This document shows, piece after piece, positions 7,612 to 17,104 of a stretch of DNA of 30,734 nucleotides. Position 1 is the first letter of the stretch; every line of letters begins with the position of its first letter. The notes below the pieces were generated by a model. It was not told the origin of the DNA. It worked only from the letters and a program-made list of their open reading frames with translations, and ran no database searches. This DNA is from an uncultured Clostridium sp. (lineage in GTDB: Bacteria; Bacillota; Clostridia; TANB77; CAG-508), in assembly GCA_900552655.1 (NCBI GenBank), contig USAE01000014.1:1-30734 (forward strand), given 5' to 3'. Both the position numbers and the translations under genes were made by a program.

Positions 7612-9987
7612 TTATTTATTTTCTAAACTAGAATATTTTTTTAGTTTTTCATAAACAAGGTAATTAACAGTTCCTATAGGAAATTTTCCGTTTTTATCTT
7701 TAGTGCCAGCAGGTACACCTGTTAATAATTCTATCCCTTCATCAATTGTAGAGATTGCATATATATGGAATAAATTATTTTTTACAGCTTCTACAACTTC
7801 ATCATCTAAATGAAGATTTCTTACATTTTGAATAGGAATAATTACACTGTGGCTACCATCTAAACCTCTATCCTTACATATTTGGAAGAATCCTTCAATT
7901 TTTTCGTTAACTCCACCAATAGGTTGTATTTCACCTTTTTGGTTTACAGATCCTGTAACTGCAAAAGATTGGTTAATAGGAATACCAGATAAACTAGAAA
8001 GTAGAGCATATAACTCTGTACTAGAAGCACTATCACCATCTACACCATTATATAATTGTTCAAAACATATACTTGCAGTTAGAGCAAGAGGGAAGTCTTG
8101 AGCAAATTTTTGCCCTAAATAACCAGTAAGAATTAGAACACCTTTAGAATGAGAAGAACCAGAAAGGTCAACTTCACGTTCTATATTTACAATTCCTTGT
8201 TTACCAGCATAAGTATTTGCTGTTATTTTTGTAGGTTTTCCAAAAGAATAGTCACCAATTGTTAAAACTGTAAGACCATTTATTTGACCAACTTCATTTC
8301 CAGAAGTATTTATTAATAAAGTATTTTCTTTTATCATTTCTAAGTAATGAGTGTCATATTTTTTTACACGTTCAATTCTTTCTTTTAAAGCTTTATGAAT
8401 AAATTTATCTGTAATTAGCTTAGAACGACTAAGCTTTGCCCAAGTTGCAGCTTCACCAATAATTTCGGACAAATCATTAAACTTAGTAGAAATTTTTTCC
8501 TTATCATTAGCAAGAACAGTAGCATAGTCAACTAAGCTTGCTACACCAGTTCTATCAAGCTGAGGAAGTCCTTCTTTTTCGCAGAAACCATGAGCAAATC
8601 TAGCAAGTTTTACCATGTTTTCAGAATTACGAGGAGCATCATCTTCAAATTCAACTTTTATTTTAAATAGTTTTCTAAAATCATTATCTATAGCAAGTAA
8701 TGTATGATAAATATTACTATTACCAATTATAATAACCTTTAATTCTAAAGGAATAGGTTCAGGTTTTAAAGAAATCATTACCATAGAAGAATGTTGTTCA
8801 GAGGCATTTTCTATATTTAATTCTTTTACCTTTAAAGCCTTTTTTAAAGATTCATAACATAAACTATTTTGTATAATATCATCAGCTTGGAAAATTATAT
8901 AACCACCATTTGCCATATGAAGTAAACCAGGTTTTAGCATAGTATGATCTGTTTTTAAAGCACCATAGTAATTTTCATATTCAAGACGACCAAATAAGTT
9001 TGGATAAGAAGTGTTAGAATCCATTATAACAGGAGAACCTTCCAAATTACTATTATCTATAAATAGGTTAACTCTATAATTAAGCCAAGGAGCAGGAGGT
9101 TCTGTTCTTGGAGCATTTTGAGTTTGATTATTATTGTTTTCAGAAGTAAAGGCAGAAATATTCCTTAAAATATCAGTTTTTACATCATTTAAAAACTTAG
9201 TAATTTTCTTATTTCTTTTAAATTTTGATTTTATATTGTTTATATGAACATTTATAGTTAGTAAAGCAATATTAGATTGCCATTCTTCTATTTTTTTGTC
9301 AGCTTCTTTTTCAATTGCCTTAATTTCGCTAATAGCTTCTATTATTTGTTCTTGAACAATACCAGATTTACTTTCGAATTCTTTTTTTATATTTTCATCT
9401 AATTTGTCAAACTCTTCTTCTTCAATTGTTTTACCATTAATTACAGGCATCATATAAATGCCATTTTGAGCACTTTTAACAAAGAAACCATTTTGCATAG
9501 CTTTTTTATTTAATTCGTCCATCAAGTTATTTCTTTTTTCTTCGAATTCTTGTCTTATAAGAGTTTTTTCTTTTTCGAAATCTTCATTGTTAAAGGTATT
9601 CTTTATATCTACCTTAATATCTTTTATAAAACTATCCATAGTGTTTTTAAATTCTTTTCCTTGACCAGCAGGAAGAGAAACAGCAATAGGTTCGTTTGGT
9701 CTATCAAAATTATAAATATAACACCAATCATTTGGAATTTTTTTCTTTTTAGCAATTGTGTCTAAATAATTTTTGGTATACATTGTTTTACCAACACCGC
9801 TAGGTCCTTCTATATAAATATTGTAACCTTTAACATTTACATTAAGACCAAATTCTAAAGCTTTAATACCACGCTCTTGACCAATTCCAGAAGTAATAGG
9901 TTCTAAATTTTCTGTAGTCTCAAAATCAAAAAAGTTTGGATTACACATTACTCTTAAATCCTTGTAATTTAATTCATTTTTTTTCAT
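7612..9987 (-). CDS. Lon-family ATP-dependent protease (COG1067 type, LonB/YcbZ-like)
   Basis: An AAA+ serine-lysine protease expected to unfold and degrade proteins in the cytoplasm. The 791 residues show a Walker A GPSGVGKT at 61-68, a long charged helical insertion (about 110-260), the family segment GGYIIFQADD as Walker B region, and a C-terminal Lon protease domain. The catalytic serine is S653 in DGDSASSTELY and the lysine K696 in GGVNEKIEGF; the 43-residue spacing equals that of classical Lon. It lacks the N-terminal substrate domain of LonA and shows no membrane segment, so it resembles the AAA_32/Lon_C group that includes E. coli YcbZ rather than archaeal membrane LonB. It is the last gene of the tsaE-tsaB-rimI operon, 17 bp after rimI, with AAGGA-type ribosome binding sequence in that gap. 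Confidence 0.88.
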   Translation of the reverse strand: MKKNELNYKDLRVMCNPNFFDFETTENLEPITSGIGQERGIKALEFGLNVNVKGYNIYIEGPSGVGKTMYTKNYLDTIAKKKKIPNDWCYIYNFDRPNEPIAVSLPAGQGKEFKNTMDSFIKDIKVDIKNTFNNEDFEKEKTLIRQEFEEKRNNLMDELNKKAMQNGFFVKSAQNGIYMMPVINGKTIEEEEFDKLDENIKKEFESKSGIVQEQIIEAISEIKAIEKEADKKIEEWQSNIALLTINVHINNIKSKFKRNKKITKFLNDVKTDILRNISAFTSENNNNQTQNAPRTEPPAPWLNYRVNLFIDNSNLEGSPVIMDSNTSYPNLFGRLEYENYYGALKTDHTMLKPGLLHMANGGYIIFQADDIIQNSLCYESLKKALKVKELNIENASEQHSSMVMISLKPEPIPLELKVIIIGNSNIYHTLLAIDNDFRKLFKIKVEFEDDAPRNSENMVKLARFAHGFCEKEGLPQLDRTGVASLVDYATVLANDKEKISTKFNDLSEIIGEAATWAKLSRSKLITDKFIHKALKERIERVKKYDTHYLEMIKENTLLINTSGNEVGQINGLTVLTIGDYSFGKPTKITANTYAGKQGIVNIEREVDLSGSSHSKGVLILTGYLGQKFAQDFPLALTASICFEQLYNGVDGDSASSTELYALLSSLSGIPINQSFAVTGSVNQKGEIQPIGGVNEKIEGFFQICKDRGLDGSHSVIIPIQNVRNLHLDDEVVEAVKNNLFHIYAISTIDEGIELLTGVPAGTKDKNGKFPIGTVNYLVYEKLKKYSSLENK

Positions 9988-10004
9988 TTGTTTTCCTTCT
10001 TTCC

Positions 10005-10442
10005 TTATAAATCTTTTGTCATAATAATTGCAGAATCTTTATTTTTATAATATTTTTTTCTGAAGCCAACATTTTTAAAACCATATTTTAAGTATAAATT
10101 AATTGCAGGTAAGTTATTTTCGTTTACTTCTAAAGTAATAGAAGAGAAATGTTGGTTTTTGGCAGTTTGAATTAGTTTTTCTAGTAATTTGCTACCAATA
10201 CCAGATTGTCTATTTGATTTTTTTACAACAATATCTGTAATATGTACATCATCTACAGATTTCCAAATACCTGCAAAACCTAAAATATTATTATCCAATT
10301 TTGCAACAAAATATTCTGAACTAGAGTTTTTTAGCTCATCTTCTAAAATATTATATGTCCAAAAGTCATCATAATCACTAATTAAAATATCTTTTATTAA
10401 AGATAAGTCATAATCTGTCATATTATATATTTCTAAACTCAT
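10005..10442 (-). CDS. rimI: Ribosomal protein alanine N-acetyltransferase
   Basis: A GNAT-fold acetyltransferase that uses acetyl-CoA to acetylate the N-terminal alanine of ribosomal protein S18. The 145 residues are typical. The acetyl-CoA pyrophosphate-binding motif A is visible as RQSGIGSKLLEKLI (R/Q-x-x-G-x-G), followed by LEVNENNLPAINLYLKYGF, the usual motif B, and a C-terminal YYKNKDSAIIM segment like other RimI proteins. The start lies 5 bp after the tsaB stop and its ribosome binding site (AAAGGA) is inside the end of tsaB, indicating tight coupling. The tsaE-tsaB-rimI order is the common bacterial arrangement and supports RimI over a generic GNAT. Activity on S18 is inferred from family and context. 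Confidence 0.9.
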   Translation of the reverse strand: MSLEIYNMTDYDLSLIKDILISDYDDFWTYNILEDELKNSSSEYFVAKLDNNILGFAGIWKSVDDVHITDIVVKKSNRQSGIGSKLLEKLIQTAKNQHFSSITLEVNENNLPAINLYLKYGFKNVGFRKKYYKNKDSAIIMTKDL

Positions 10443-10447
10443 ATTAA

Positions 10448-11152
10448 TTATCCTTTATTTAATTTTTTATCCAATTCAATTTCTGCACTAGACTTTTTTA
10501 AGTATAGTGGGGAAAGGCTAAGTTCTTCTTTAGAAGTACAATTATAATATTTATAATTAGCAGCCTTTGCAACCGAAATTGAACTAGAATTATTATTAAC
10601 AGATATAGAACAATTATTAAAAGTACTTTTTAATAATTCAGAATAAAGTTCTGCTCCAGAGCCAACAAAAGTAATTGGCAAATTATAATAATTATTTAAC
10701 ATAGTTAATACATTATTAATATTATCTGAGATGTAATTATTAATTAAAGTATAATGAGAATTTTCATATTTAAATAATCCTGCATATACATTGTTATTTT
10801 TTGCGTCTATTATAGAACATACTAAAGAATTTTCTTCCGAAAGAATATTATAAGCTAAACTTTCTAAAGATGAAATACCAATAGCAGGTTTATTAAAGTA
10901 ATCTCTAAAAGCACATATTGTAGAAACGCCAATTCTAATACCTGTAAAGGAACCAGGACCTTTAGAACACGCAAATAAATCGATATCAGATAAACTTAGG
11001 TTTAGATTTTCTAAAGATTTTTTTATCATTGGCATTAAATTTTCTGAATGAGTTAATTTGTCAGAAATATGATCTTCCCATATTAAAGTAGTATCTTCTA
11101 AAATAGAAACGCTACAAATATTACTAGATGTATCGATACTTAAAATTTTCAT
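10448..11152 (-). CDS. tsaB: tRNA N6-threonylcarbamoyladenosine biosynthesis protein TsaB
   Basis: TsaB is the non-catalytic ASKHA-fold partner of TsaD and TsaE in making t6A at position 37 of tRNAs that read ANN codons. The 234 residues fit. The N-terminus MKILSIDTSSNICSVSIL is the phosphate-1 loop of the fold. SENLMPMIKKSLE and the family signature KGPGSFTGIRIGVSTI follow near 65-85. The start is preceded by AGGAAG that overlaps the tsaE stop region (12-bp gap), so the two are translated in sequence. tsaD, the catalytic partner, is not in this window. The assignment is secure by motif and neighbours. Confidence 0.95.
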   Translation of the reverse strand: MKILSIDTSSNICSVSILEDTTLIWEDHISDKLTHSENLMPMIKKSLENLNLSLSDIDLFACSKGPGSFTGIRIGVSTICAFRDYFNKPAIGISSLESLAYNILSEENSLVCSIIDAKNNNVYAGLFKYENSHYTLINNYISDNINNVLTMLNNYYNLPITFVGSGAELYSELLKSTFNNCSISVNNNSSSISVAKAANYKYYNCTSKEELSLSPLYLKKSSAEIELDKKLNKG

Positions 11153-11164
11153 TTTTACACTTCC

Positions 11165-11605
11165 TTAATTTAGTTTTTTATTTCCAAAACATTCTATATT
11201 TAAGATACGATTATTAGAATCTTCAAAATCTCTTGAAAAAGAAATTTTTAAATAAGAACTTGGTAAAATTTCTTCTATTTTTTCACCCCATTCAATAATA
11301 CAAATGCCATTTGCAAAATATTCATCTCCACCAATAGCATAAAATTCGTCTATATCATCTAATCTGTATACATCAAAATGATATATAGGGAAATTTTCGG
11401 TATCATATTCGTTTACAATTGTAAATGTAGGACTAGACAGTTCATCTTGTAGATTAAAATATTCTAAAAAACCTTCTGTAAATTTAGTTTTTCCAGAACC
11501 AAGTTCACCACTTAAAACTATAACATCACCTTTTTTAGAGTTAGATGCTATTTCTTGTGCAAATTTTTTTGTTTCTTCTTCTGAATGTGAAATAAATTTT
11601 GTCAT
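11165..11605 (-). CDS. tsaE: tRNA threonylcarbamoyladenosine biosynthesis ATPase TsaE
   Basis: A small P-loop ATPase that resets the TsaB-TsaD complex during t6A synthesis. The 146 residues contain Walker A LSGELGSGKTKFTEGF (near 31-46), the family-specific SPTFTIVNEYD, IYHFDVYRL with the conserved aspartate, and CIIEWGEKI. The start has AAAGGAG 8 bp upstream. It is the first gene of the - strand operon, read from a well-matched promoter at 11680-11708. Nothing is missing in the motifs. Confidence 0.95.
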   Translation of the reverse strand: MTKFISHSEEETKKFAQEIASNSKKGDVIVLSGELGSGKTKFTEGFLEYFNLQDELSSPTFTIVNEYDTENFPIYHFDVYRLDDIDEFYAIGGDEYFANGICIIEWGEKIEEILPSSYLKISFSRDFEDSNNRILNIECFGNKKLN

Positions 11606-11630
11606 AATTTTCTCCTTTAAAATATTGTTT

Positions 11631-11683
11631 TAATTAAGCTAGACATTAGTATAAAACAATAAATTTTCACTACAGCTTAATTA
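11631..11683. repeat. 10-bp inverted repeat in the tsaE/dxs divergent region
   Basis: TAATTAAGCT (11631-11640) and AGCTTAATTA (11674-11683) are perfect inverted copies 33 bp apart. The right copy overlaps the -10 hexamer of the tsaE promoter and the left copy is in the tsaE leader. This could be paired operator sites or chance in AT-rich DNA. Confidence 0.4.
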
Positions 11684-11708
11684 TATAAGAAGGGAGAACA
11701 TTTGTAAA
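11680..11708 (-). promoter_or_regulatory. Promoter of the tsaE-tsaB-rimI-lon operon
   Basis: On the - strand TTTACA (11708-11703), a 17-bp spacer and a perfect TATAAT (11685-11680) give a leader of about 65-70 nt before tsaE. It is among the best hexamer matches in the window. Confidence 0.65.
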
Positions 11709-11729
11709 GAAAATCGGGAGCTAATTATA

Positions 11730-11758
11730 TGGAAATTTGTAGAAAAATATGATAAAAT
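11730..11758 (+). promoter_or_regulatory. Possible dxs promoter
   Basis: TGGAAA (11730-11735), 17 bp and TAAAAT (11753-11758) lie about 70 bp before dxs, divergent from the tsaE promoter. Both hexamers are imperfect. Confidence 0.4.
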
Positions 11759-11828
11759 ATGAACACTTTATAAAAACAAAAGAATATAGCTAAAGGTTAT
11801 CTTTAACTATTGTACAAGGAGATAAAAT

Positions 11829-13691
11829 ATGACTTTATTAGAAAATATAAATTTACCAAAAGACTTAAAAAAACTTAACTTAAAAGAAAAAGAAGAATTG
11901 GCAAAAGAAATAAGAAAAGAAATATTAAATATAGTTTCTAAAAATGGTGGGCATTTAGCGTCTAATTTAGGTGTTGTAGAACTTACTATTGCAATGCATT
12001 CTGTGTTTAATACTCCAGAAGATAAAATCGTTTGGGATGTAGGACACCAGACATATGTACACAAAATACTTACTGGTAGAAAAAAACAAATGGAAACTTT
12101 AAGAAAAAAAGATGGAATAGCAGGTTTTCCAAAAAGAGAAGAATCAAAATATGATACTTTTAATGCAGGTCATAGTAGTACATCTATTTCTGCTGCAATA
12201 GGAATGGCAAGAGCACGAGATATAAGAAATGAAAACTATCAAATTGTAGCAGTAATAGGTGATGGAGCGCTAACAGGTGGAATGGCATTAGAAGCTTTAA
12301 ATGATGTGGGAAGTTCTAAAACAAATCTTATAATTATATTAAATGATAACGAGATGAGTATTTCCAAAAATGTTGGAGGAATTTCAAACTTTTTAAGTAA
12401 AATAAGAAGTAGAAAATTTTATAAAAAGTCCAATAATTTTATAAAGAAAGCAGTTTCTAAAATTCCATGGCTTGGTGATAAAATAATAAAATTAGTACAA
12501 GATATAAAATATAGCATAAAGAAAATATTTATATCCAATATGCTTTTTGAAGATATGGGGTATACATATTTAGGCCCAATAGATGGTCATAATATAGAAA
12601 AAATAGAAAGTGTTTTAAAAATTGCTAAAGAAATTGATGGACCAAAACTAATACATGTAATTACTAAAAAAGGAAAAGGATATAAACCAGCAGAAGATAA
12701 CCCAGACAGATATCATTCAACCGGGCCAATAAATTTAGAAACAGGAAAATCAACAAAAAGTAAAAGTAAAGATTATTCTAAAGTTTTTGGAGAAAAGCTA
12801 GTAAAATTAGCAGAGGAAAATGAAAATATTGTAGCTATAACAGCGTCTATGAAAGATGGAACAGGCTTAAAAGAATTTTCGGAAAAATTTAAAAATAGAT
12901 TTTTCGATGTGGGAATAGCAGAAGGCCATGCAATATGTATGGCAGGTGGAATGGCAACAGATAATATTATTCCTGTAGTACCAATTTATTCATCTTTTTA
13001 CCAAAGAGGATATGACCAAGTTATACATGATATATGTATGCAAAATTTGCATGTTGTTTTGTGTTCAGATAGAGCTGGAATTGTAGGAGCAGATGGTGAA
13101 ACACACCAAGGAATTTTCGACTTATCATTTTTTAATATAGTTCCAAATTTAGTAATTATGGCACCAAAAAATTTTAAAGAATTAGAAGATATGCTAGAAT
13201 TTGCAATAAAATATAATGGTCCAATATATATAAGATACCCTCGTGGGGGAGAGGAAAATATAAAAATAGAACATGAAGATAAAATAGAATTAGGAAGAGC
13301 AGAACAATTATCAGACGGAAATGATTATACTATAATTGCAATAGGAAAAATGGTACAAAGAGCATATGAAGTATCAAATATATTAAAAAAAGAAAAAATA
13401 GGTATTAAGGTAATAAATGCTAGATTTTTAAAACCATTGGATGAAGAAAATATTATTAATTGGATAGGAAACAGTAAAATAATAACTTTAGAGGATAATA
13501 TAGTAAAAGGTGGACTTGGAAGTACTATAATAGAATTATTAAATAGATATAACAAAACAAACGAAATAAAAACATTGGGATATCCAGATGAATTTATTAA
13601 ACAAGCAACAGTAGACGAAATAGAAAAGAAATATAATTTAGACACAGAAAGTATTTTGAATACAATTAGAAAATGGAGTAAATATGAATAA
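11829..13691 (+). CDS. dxs: 1-deoxy-D-xylulose-5-phosphate synthase
   Basis: Condenses pyruvate and glyceraldehyde 3-phosphate into 1-deoxyxylulose 5-phosphate, the first step of the MEP isoprenoid pathway; requires thiamine diphosphate and magnesium. The 620 residues are normal. Visible features: HLASNLGVVELT and WDVGHQTYVHKILTGR at the N-terminus, GHSSTSISAA, the ThDP-magnesium motif GDGALTGG starting at residue 144 with NDNEMSIS after it, GPIDGHN, RYHSTGPI, the transketolase pyrimidine-binding domain with GIAEGHA and SFYQRGYDQ, and a C-terminal transketolase domain with RYPRGG. The start has AAGGAG (11816-11821). Its last 8 bases overlap ylmH, so the two are translationally coupled. Its substrates are products of the glycolytic genes nearby. 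Confidence 0.97.
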   Translation: MTLLENINLPKDLKKLNLKEKEELAKEIRKEILNIVSKNGGHLASNLGVVELTIAMHSVFNTPEDKIVWDVGHQTYVHKILTGRKKQMETLRKKDGIAGFPKREESKYDTFNAGHSSTSISAAIGMARARDIRNENYQIVAVIGDGALTGGMALEALNDVGSSKTNLIIILNDNEMSISKNVGGISNFLSKIRSRKFYKKSNNFIKKAVSKIPWLGDKIIKLVQDIKYSIKKIFISNMLFEDMGYTYLGPIDGHNIEKIESVLKIAKEIDGPKLIHVITKKGKGYKPAEDNPDRYHSTGPINLETGKSTKSKSKDYSKVFGEKLVKLAEENENIVAITASMKDGTGLKEFSEKFKNRFFDVGIAEGHAICMAGGMATDNIIPVVPIYSSFYQRGYDQVIHDICMQNLHVVLCSDRAGIVGADGETHQGIFDLSFFNIVPNLVIMAPKNFKELEDMLEFAIKYNGPIYIRYPRGGEENIKIEHEDKIELGRAEQLSDGNDYTIIAIGKMVQRAYEVSNILKKEKIGIKVINARFLKPLDEENIINWIGNSKIITLEDNIVKGGLGSTIIELLNRYNKTNEIKTLGYPDEFIKQATVDEIEKKYNLDTESILNTIRKWSKYE

Positions 13692-14484
13692 AAAAGAAAT
13701 AATAGAAGGAAAAACAAAAGAAGAGCAAATTCTAATTTCTAAAATGCTAGATAAAATGGAAGAAGCAAAACAGAAAAACAAATTAACCAATACAGATTTT
13801 CTAGATGAATATAAAATGACTATATGTATAGAAATATTAAAGAAGATTAAATTTGATAAATACATTTTATATGGTGGGTATGAAGAAGCAGAAAGAAAAA
13901 TTATTATTTTTTACCCAGAGAAGTTTAAATTTATTATAGAAGAGGGAAAATATACAAATAAAATGTGTGCAATAAGAATAATTTTACCAAACGAGTTATA
14001 CAATAATTACACACATAAAAATTATCTTGGAATGCTAATGAAATTAGGAATTGTAAGAGAAAAAATAGGAGATATTTTAGTAAGAGAAAATGGTGCAGAT
14101 ATAATTATTTTGCCAGAAATAAGTAAATATTTAATTACAAATTTACAAAGTTTAACAAGGCTAAAAAAATCTAAAATACAGGAAATAGAAATTAATAAAA
14201 CAAAAAAAGTAGAAACAAAAACAAAAGAATATAATATTATTGTTTCGGCATTAAGATTAGATAATGTAATAGCAGAACTTGCAAAAGTTTCTAGAACGCA
14301 ATCCAAAGAATTAATAGAAAAAGAAAGAATATTTATAAATTTTAAAAATGAAATAAAAAACACAAAACTAGTAAACGAAGGGGATTTAATAACAATTAGA
14401 GGAAAGGGAAGATTTAAAATTTCTGAAATTATGGGGAACACACAAAAGGGAAAGTATGTATTAAAAATAGAAAAATATGTATAA
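13684..14484 (+). CDS. ylmH: YlmH-family S4-domain RNA-binding protein
   Basis: YlmH-type proteins bind the 50S subunit; Bacillus YlmH has a role in rescuing obstructed large subunits in ribosome quality control. The 266 residues align in style with the family: YGGYEEAERK near 63-72, then LGMLMKLGIVREKIGDILV near 118-136 (typical of YlmH), and a C-terminal S4 RNA-binding domain from about residue 180 (ALRLDNVIAELAKVSR, then EGDLITIRGKGRF). No methyltransferase domain is present, which excludes TlyA, another S4 protein often found next to dxs. In many Gram-positives ylmH sits in the ylmD-H/divIVA cluster; here it instead overlaps dxs by 8 bp. A terminator follows directly. Confidence 0.88.
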   Translation: MNKKEIIEGKTKEEQILISKMLDKMEEAKQKNKLTNTDFLDEYKMTICIEILKKIKFDKYILYGGYEEAERKIIIFYPEKFKFIIEEGKYTNKMCAIRIILPNELYNNYTHKNYLGMLMKLGIVREKIGDILVRENGADIIILPEISKYLITNLQSLTRLKKSKIQEIEINKTKKVETKTKEYNIIVSALRLDNVIAELAKVSRTQSKELIEKERIFINFKNEIKNTKLVNEGDLITIRGKGRFKISEIMGNTQKGKYVLKIEKYV

Positions 14485-14501
14485 AATGTAAAGAATTAAG
14501 T

Positions 14502-15620
<1,119 letters not shown>

Positions 15621-15627
15621 TAAATAA

Positions 15628-15666
15628 AGACTTAGAGGTTGCTTTTAAAGTAACCTCTAAAAGTCT
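15628..15666 (+). other. Strong stem-loop after gap without a U tail
   Basis: AGACTT (15628-15633) pairs with AAGTCT (15661-15666), AGAGGTT (15634-15640) with AACCTCT (15652-15658), and CTTT with AAAG at the tip. It is followed by AATGCA rather than a T run. It may stabilise or process the gap mRNA, or attenuate weakly, instead of being a standard terminator. Confidence 0.55.
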
Positions 15667-15684
15667 AATGCAAAAGGATAGTTG

Positions 15685-15690
15685 TATAAT
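15685..15690 (+). promoter_or_regulatory. Possible -10 element for pgk
   Basis: A perfect TATAAT at 15685-15690 sits between the gap stem-loop and the 97-bp inverted repeat; a start near 15697 would begin the pgk leader at that repeat. No convincing -35 is seen 16-18 bp upstream, so this is tentative. Confidence 0.3.
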
Positions 15691-15700
15691 AAACAATCTA

Positions 15701-15797
15701 AATTGTAAAGGTTACATATGTGCCTAAAAAGACATATAAAATTATGAACAGTTTTTTAATATGTACTAAAAAGGACATATATGCAACCTTTACAATT
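15701..15797 (+). repeat. 97-bp imperfect inverted repeat in the pgk leader
   Basis: AATTGTAAAGGTT (15701-15713) is a perfect inverted match of AACCTTTACAATT (15785-15797). Pairing continues imperfectly inward through CATATGTGCC versus GGACATATATG and ACATAT versus ATATGT, making one long hairpin with an A/T-rich tip. There is no U tail. It could be a 5' leader structure of the pgk-tpiA-gpmI mRNA or a MITE-like insertion. No clear target-site duplication is seen. Confidence 0.7.
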
Positions 15798-15849
15798 AAA
15801 TAAATGCATTATTACAAATAAGGTTATATAAATAGAAGGAGTGAATTTT

Positions 15850-17034
15850 ATGAGTAAAAAAACAGTTAGAGATATTAACTTAGAAGGAAAAAAAGTAATC
15901 GAAAGATGTGACTTTAATGTACCATTACTAGAAGATGGAACAATAAGAGATAACACAAGAATTGTTGCAGCATTACCAACAATACAATATTTATTAGAAC
16001 AAAATTGTGCAATAATTTTATGTTCTCATTTAGGAAGACCAAAGGGAAAAGTTGTTCCAGAAATGTCTTTAGCACCAGTTGCAAAAGAATTAACAAGATT
16101 ATTAGGAAAAGAAGTTAAACTTGCAAAAGATGTAATAGGTGAAGATGCTAAAAAATTAGCAGAAGAATTAAAACCAGGAGAAATAATGTTATTAGAAAAC
16201 GTAAGATTTGAGCCAGGAGAAGAAACAAATGACCCAGAACTTGCTAAAAACTTTGCAAGCTTAGCAGATGTATTTGTAAATGATGCATTTGGTACAGCTC
16301 ATAGAGCACATGCTTCTACAGCAGGAATTGCAGATTATATACCAGCAGTAAGCGGATTTTTAATTGAAAAAGAATTAAAATTTTTAGGAGATGCAATAAA
16401 TAATCCAAAAAGACCATTTGTAGCTATTTTAGGAGGAAAGAAAGTTTCTGATAAAATAGGAGTAATTGACAGTTTATTAGAAAAAGTAGATACATTATTA
16501 ATTGGTGGAGCTATGGCATATACATTCTTCAGATCAATGGGATATACAGTAGGAAATTCTATTTGTGAAGAAGATAAATTAGATTTAGCACAAAACCTAT
16601 TAAAGAAAGCAGAAGAAAAAGGTGTTAAATTAATGCTTCCAGTAGACACAAAAGTAGGAAAAGAATTTAAAGAAGATACAGAAAGCAAAGTAGTAAGCTA
16701 CAAAGAAATTCCAGATGGATGGGAAGGATTCGACATTGGTACAGAGACAATAAAAATGTATACAGAAGAGCTAAAAAATGCAGCAACTGTATTATGGAAT
16801 GGACCAGTAGGATTATTCGAATTTGACCAATTTGCTATAGGAACAAATGCAATAGCAAATACTTTAGCAGAAATTGATGCTGTTACAGTAATCGGTGGTG
16901 GAGATTCAGCAGCAGCTATAAAGAAAGCTGGACTTTCAGACAAAATGACACATATGTCTACAGGTGGAGGAGCTTCACTAGAATTTATAGAAGGAAAGAA
17001 ATTACCAGGAATAGAATGCCTAATGGATAAATAA
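15850..17034 (+). CDS. pgk: Phosphoglycerate kinase
   Basis: Transfers the acyl phosphate of 1,3-bisphosphoglycerate to ADP, making ATP and 3-phosphoglycerate. The start is ATG 15850 (394 residues), since AAGGAG at 15836-15841 is spaced correctly for it; a GTG at 15841 overlaps that site and is unlikely. Visible features: DFNVPL near 19-24, [36 protein letters not shown] in the N-domain, and the nucleotide-binding C-domain with [21 protein letters not shown] and GGGDSAAA. Length and motifs are normal. The gene is preceded by the long inverted repeat and followed 70 bp later by tpiA; no terminator separates them. Confidence 0.97.
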   Translation: MSKKTVRDINLEGKKVIERCDFNVPLLEDGTIRDNTRIVAALPTIQYLLEQNCAIILCSHLGRPKGKVVPEMSLAPVAKELTRLLGKEVKLAKDVIGEDAKKLAEELKPGEIMLLENVRFEPGEETNDPELAKNFASLADVFVNDAFGTAHRAHASTAGIADYIPAVSGFLIEKELKFLGDAINNPKRPFVAILGGKKVSDKIGVIDSLLEKVDTLLIGGAMAYTFFRSMGYTVGNSICEEDKLDLAQNLLKKAEEKGVKLMLPVDTKVGKEFKEDTESKVVSYKEIPDGWEGFDIGTETIKMYTEELKNAATVLWNGPVGLFEFDQFAIGTNAIANTLAEIDAVTVIGGGDSAAAIKKAGLSDKMTHMSTGGGASLEFIEGKKLPGIECLMDK

Positions 17035-17104
17035 ATTTATAAAAAAGTTAATTGTTAAATATATTAACAGAATTAAAATTTATAAATTGAAAGGAGAAAA
17101 AATT

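Noticed and set aside
9988..11605. The GNAT protein and small ATPase as a toxin-antitoxin pair
   Set aside because: The TsaE, TsaB and RimI signatures and their standard order explain the genes as t6A/ribosome modification functions.
13325..14441. Open frames on the - strand opposite dxs and ylmH
   Set aside because: They are hydrophobic, low-complexity translations produced by A-rich coding DNA on the other strand, with no start signals.
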